Assembly: GCF_000758665.1 (NCBI RefSeq)
Contig: NZ_CP009285.1
Span: forward strand, 4,588,001 to 4,652,000
Length of the DNA: 64,000 nt
Direction of reading: 5' to 3'
Origin: Paenibacillus borealis
Lineage (GTDB): Bacteria; Bacillota; Bacilli; Paenibacillales; Paenibacillaceae
This document shows positions 61,722 through 64,000 of this stretch, in pieces. Below the pieces are notes generated by a model. The model made no database searches, was not told where the DNA came from, and was given only the letters and a program-made list of their open reading frames with translations. Made by a program: the position numbers and the translations under genes. Numbering within the stretch: the first letter of the stretch is position 1; each line of letters starts with the position of its first letter.

Positions 61722-61871
61722 GCAGTATCGCACCCCACTCTCTTTTTTTCTTCTATCAGTTTACCATGACCTGCCCGTGCTTGTAACTTGTTCATGCGCA
61801 GAAAATGTTATTTCCTGCGGACAGCAAATACTGACAAAAGAAGTTTTTCCTAATCCTGATAATAGAGGGAA

Positions 61872-62036
61872 TTAACTATCGGAATTCCCCGCACTTAAAT
61901 ATGATGAATACTCTTGAGAATACAATCCATCCGCCGATAAGAGCAGACAGCCAACATGTACAGGAATCAGTTTAGTAATTATTTGCTTAAGCACCCTCTG
62001 CAGCTCCAGCACCTGCTCTGTCCCGTTGTTCATCAT
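61872..62036 (-). CDS. Small conserved-looking ORF, 54 aa, downstream of S66 peptidase gene
   Basis: 54 codons, starting ATG ATG at 62036/62033 and ending TAA at 61872-61874. The protein begins MMNNGTEQVLELQRVLKQII, an amphipathic helix, continues TKLIPVHVGCLLLSADGLYS and ends in a polar tail. AGGAGGG (62043-62049) stands 6 nt before the first ATG and directly follows the stop codon of the peptidase gene, so it looks like the last gene of that operon. No family recognised. The strong ribosome site, not similarity, supports it. Confidence 0.55.
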   Translation of the reverse strand: MMNNGTEQVLELQRVLKQIITKLIPVHVGCLLLSADGLYSQEYSSYLSAGNSDS

Positions 62037-62049
62037 GCTCTGCCCTCCT

Positions 62050-63024
62050 CTACTCCCAGATCTTAAGCTCTACCTTCTCCTGCAATGCTTGCAGTGATAC
62101 TCTTCCTCCTATAGGAAAAGTGATTATCGGCGATGCGTGGCCAAAATTAACATCAGCAATCACGGGGAGCTGCTCCAGCTCCTTTTTGGATTCGATGATG
62201 GTGAGCAGGATCTCGCGGCTCATTCTCGACCCCCGCTGAAACCTGCCTAGTGCCAGTCCTTTGACCCCTGAGAACCCCGGCTGCTGAATCAGCGATACCA
62301 GATCACGGTCAAACACTTCAGGATAGACCTCGAAATCATCCTCCAGAAACAGAACCGAGCCTTCCAGATCCGGCATGTACTCCGTTCCGTGCAGCAGGCT
62401 GAGCGTACACAGATTTCCGCCGAGCAGCGTACCCTCCGTTTCGCCTTCGTTAATGATATAGGGGCCGCTGTTTTTTTCAAAAACCCGGTTCTCCTGATCT
62501 ATAAACCAAGCGTCATCGCTCCAATGTTCAGAGGGCTCTACGGTGACGGCTTCATGACCCATCATCATTTTCTTGAAACACTCCACAGTATACTCATTGC
62601 CGAGCTTCATGCCGAAAGTGGAGAAATGGGGTCCGGAATAGGTGAGCAGGCCTGTCTTAGCGTATATTGCGTTACTCAGCACAGTAATATCTGAATACCC
62701 GCACAACCGCTTGGGGTTGGCCGCAATGAGGTCATAATCCAGCTCTTGCAGCAGCTGATTGCTGTTATGTCCGCCCAGGGTTGTCAATATTCCTTTGACC
62801 TGGGGATCGCTGAAGGCATTATGTATATCTTCTACTCTGGAGGCAACGGATGATGAGCCGAAGATATCTTGTTCATAAGCATGTCCGGCAAAAGAAACCG
62901 TAAAACCAAGCTTCTCCAGCAGTTTTGTGGCATGTTCGAGCTGATCTTTGGCTATGATCCCCAGGCTGTTTGCCGGTGATATAATTCTGATCTCGTCCCC
63001 TGCTTTTAATTTCGCAGCTTGCAT
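62050..63024 (-). CDS. S66 family peptidase (LD-carboxypeptidase / MccF-like)
   Basis: 324 residues. MQAAKLKAGDEIRIISPANS opening, nucleophile Ser in RLCGYSDITVLSNAI (about 115), Glu in GGNLCTLSLLHG and FLEDDFEVYPE, His in VNFGHASP (about 305). Members cut the LD bond of muropeptides or the acyl-sulfamoyl bond of microcin C derivatives. The overall layout is nearer MccF than LdcA. GGGGAG lies 7 nt before the ATG at 63024. A 54-aa ORF follows directly. No microcin genes are adjacent. Confidence 0.9.
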   Translation of the reverse strand: MQAAKLKAGDEIRIISPANSLGIIAKDQLEHATKLLEKLGFTVSFAGHAYEQDIFGSSSVASRVEDIHNAFSDPQVKGILTTLGGHNSNQLLQELDYDLIAANPKRLCGYSDITVLSNAIYAKTGLLTYSGPHFSTFGMKLGNEYTVECFKKMMMGHEAVTVEPSEHWSDDAWFIDQENRVFEKNSGPYIINEGETEGTLLGGNLCTLSLLHGTEYMPDLEGSVLFLEDDFEVYPEVFDRDLVSLIQQPGFSGVKGLALGRFQRGSRMSREILLTIIESKKELEQLPVIADVNFGHASPIITFPIGGRVSLQALQEKVELKIWE

Positions 63025-63158
63025 GATCCCACTCCCCGTCAAAATAAAATACCGGCCCCTCTCCTCTGCCGCCGATCGAAAAAAGGATGTCCCCTTAACC
63101 ATTCTACATGGCCTTGGAAACATCCTCTTATGATCTTACCCGTACAGGTGTAAGGGTA

Positions 63159-64000
63159 TTATTTAATCACGTGAATCGGGTGGCCTTCTACCAGCTCAGC
63201 CGCTTCCATGACGATTTCGCCAAGGGTTGGATGCGCATGGATCGTCAGGGCGATATCTTCAAGCGTTGCGCCCATTTCAATAGCCAGACCCAGCTCAGCA
63301 ATCAGGTTGGAAGCTTCGATACCGACGATTTGCGCGCCGAGCACCTGATTGTTGTCGCTCTTAGCTACAATCTTGATGAAGCCTTCCGGAGCATTCAGGG
63401 AAACGGCACGGCCGTTGCCTGCGAACGGGAATTTGCCGCTCTTCACAGCATAACCCTTGTCCTTCGCTTCCTTCTCAGTCAGACCTACGCTGGAGCATTC
63501 AGGATCTGTGAACACTACTGCTGGCATAACCTTGTAGTCAACAACCGATTTGTGTCCGGAGATTGCTTCTGCAGCAATTTTACCTTCGTAAGAAGCCTTA
63601 TGTGCCAGAGCAAGACCGGGAACGATGTCGCCGATTGCAAAGATGTTAGGAATATTAGTGCGTCCCTGGTGGTCGACTTTAACCAGACCGCGTTCGTCCA
63701 GCTCAACACCGATCAGATCCAGACCCAGCTCACCGTCAGTGTTAGGACGACGTCCTACAGTAACCAGCAGGTAATCGGCAGTCACTTCTTTGGACTCGCC
63801 GCCCACGGAGTACTTCACGGTTACTTCCTTGTCGTTCTGAACTGCACTTTCCGCTTTGGCGTTAGTTACAATTTCAATACCGGTCTTCGCCATATTCTTG
63901 GCAACCAGACGGGTCATATCTTTGTCGAAGCCAGGCAGAACAGTGTCCAGACCTTCAATAATCGTTACTTTGGTGCCGAATTTGGAGTACATCTGGCCAA
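63159..64000 (-). CDS. lpd: Dihydrolipoyl dehydrogenase, C-terminal part (5' end outside window)
   Basis: About 280 residues, open at the right edge. Begins inside the NAD domain with GQMYSKFGTKVTIIEG. VTVGRRPNTDG and IFAIGDIVPG carry the FAD contacts (Asp in AIGDI). The dimerisation domain ends with the active-site pair AIHAHPTLGE (here TIHAHPTLGEI). Reoxidises dihydrolipoamide in 2-oxoacid dehydrogenase complexes. The other subunits would lie beyond the window. It lies upstream of the S66 peptidase gene, same strand. Confidence 0.93.
   Translation of the reverse strand, partial: GQMYSKFGTKVTIIEGLDTVLPGFDKDMTRLVAKNMAKTGIEIVTNAKAESAVQNDKEVTVKYSVGGESKEVTADYLLVTVGRRPNTDGELGLDLIGVELDERGLVKVDHQGRTNIPNIFAIGDIVPGLALAHKASYEGKIAAEAISGHKSVVDYKVMPAVVFTDPECSSVGLTEKEAKDKGYAVKSGKFPFAGNGRAVSLNAPEGFIKIVAKSDNNQVLGAQIVGIEASNLIAELGLAIEMGATLEDIALTIHAHPTLGEIVMEAAELVEGHPIHVIK

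Noticed and set aside
1..64000. tRNA, rRNA, prophage or conjugative element
   Set aside because: No cloverleaf, rRNA core sequence, phage structural gene or integrase module was seen; the only recombinase is the XerS-type gene and the only transposase belongs to the IS3 element.

Overview
The window reads as a chromosomal segment of a Firmicute of the Paenibacillus type. The basis is moderate GC, purine-rich GGAGG-type ribosome sites, ATG/GTG/TTG starts, a Gram-positive T-box in front of proS, a XerS-type recombinase, B-type pyrK-pyrD, and many WYL, MFS and GNAT genes. No rRNA, tRNA, CRISPR array, prophage or plasmid module is visible. The genus is an inference; no database was searched.

Layout. 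1-8.1 kb: partial PLP aminotransferase, zinc-ribbon mini-protein, CDF transporter, divergent SgrR-like regulator and MFS exporter, WYL regulator and a Gfo/Idh/MocA dehydrogenase. 8.5-17.1 kb: TetR / membrane protein / flavodoxin operon, an Rrf2 regulator whose palindromic operator also precedes a metallo-hydrolase/AbrB-type operon, a lipoprotein, GNAT, xerS and a YkgJ-pentapeptide protein. 17.1-18.0 kb: a non-coding stretch rich in small repeats. 18-26.4 kb: moeA, a PspA/DUF350/DUF4178-like envelope set, pyrK-pyrD, namA, a polysaccharide deacetylase and a LysM/3D wall protein. 26.8-32.9 kb: ppk and ppx, convergent with overlapping 3' ends, and a polar amino acid ABC transporter. 33-40.3 kb: a glycogen/maltodextrin region (GH13 alpha-glycosidase, glgA, glgB, glgC). 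40.4-45.6 kb: a tightly coupled operon of orphan ABC ATPase, FG-GAP-like lipoprotein, response regulator, histidine kinase and double GNAT. 45.7-52 kb: MFS, ArsR-type regulator, HAD phosphatase, DsbA-like protein and topB. 52-52.9 kb: two AT-rich, related small secreted ORFs. 53-64 kb: T-box-controlled proS, an MCP behind a sigma-D-like promoter, a complete IS3-family element inserted in a terminator, gltD, folA-thyA, an S66 peptidase with an overlooked 54-aa ORF, and a partial lpd.

Polyphosphate turnover (ppk/ppx) and glycogen synthesis (glgC-glgA-glgB) give this region a reserve-polymer theme. The PhoP-box-like and cre-like sequences suggest control by phosphate and carbon status, respectively.

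The least explained signals are non-coding or architectural. They are a roughly 77-bp leader element that carries its own ribosome site and precedes two unrelated genes; three identical-geometry palindromes at gene ends; four palindromes at 51-52 bp spacing; and the two-component operon containing an ABC ATPase that has no permease and has lost its switch histidine.
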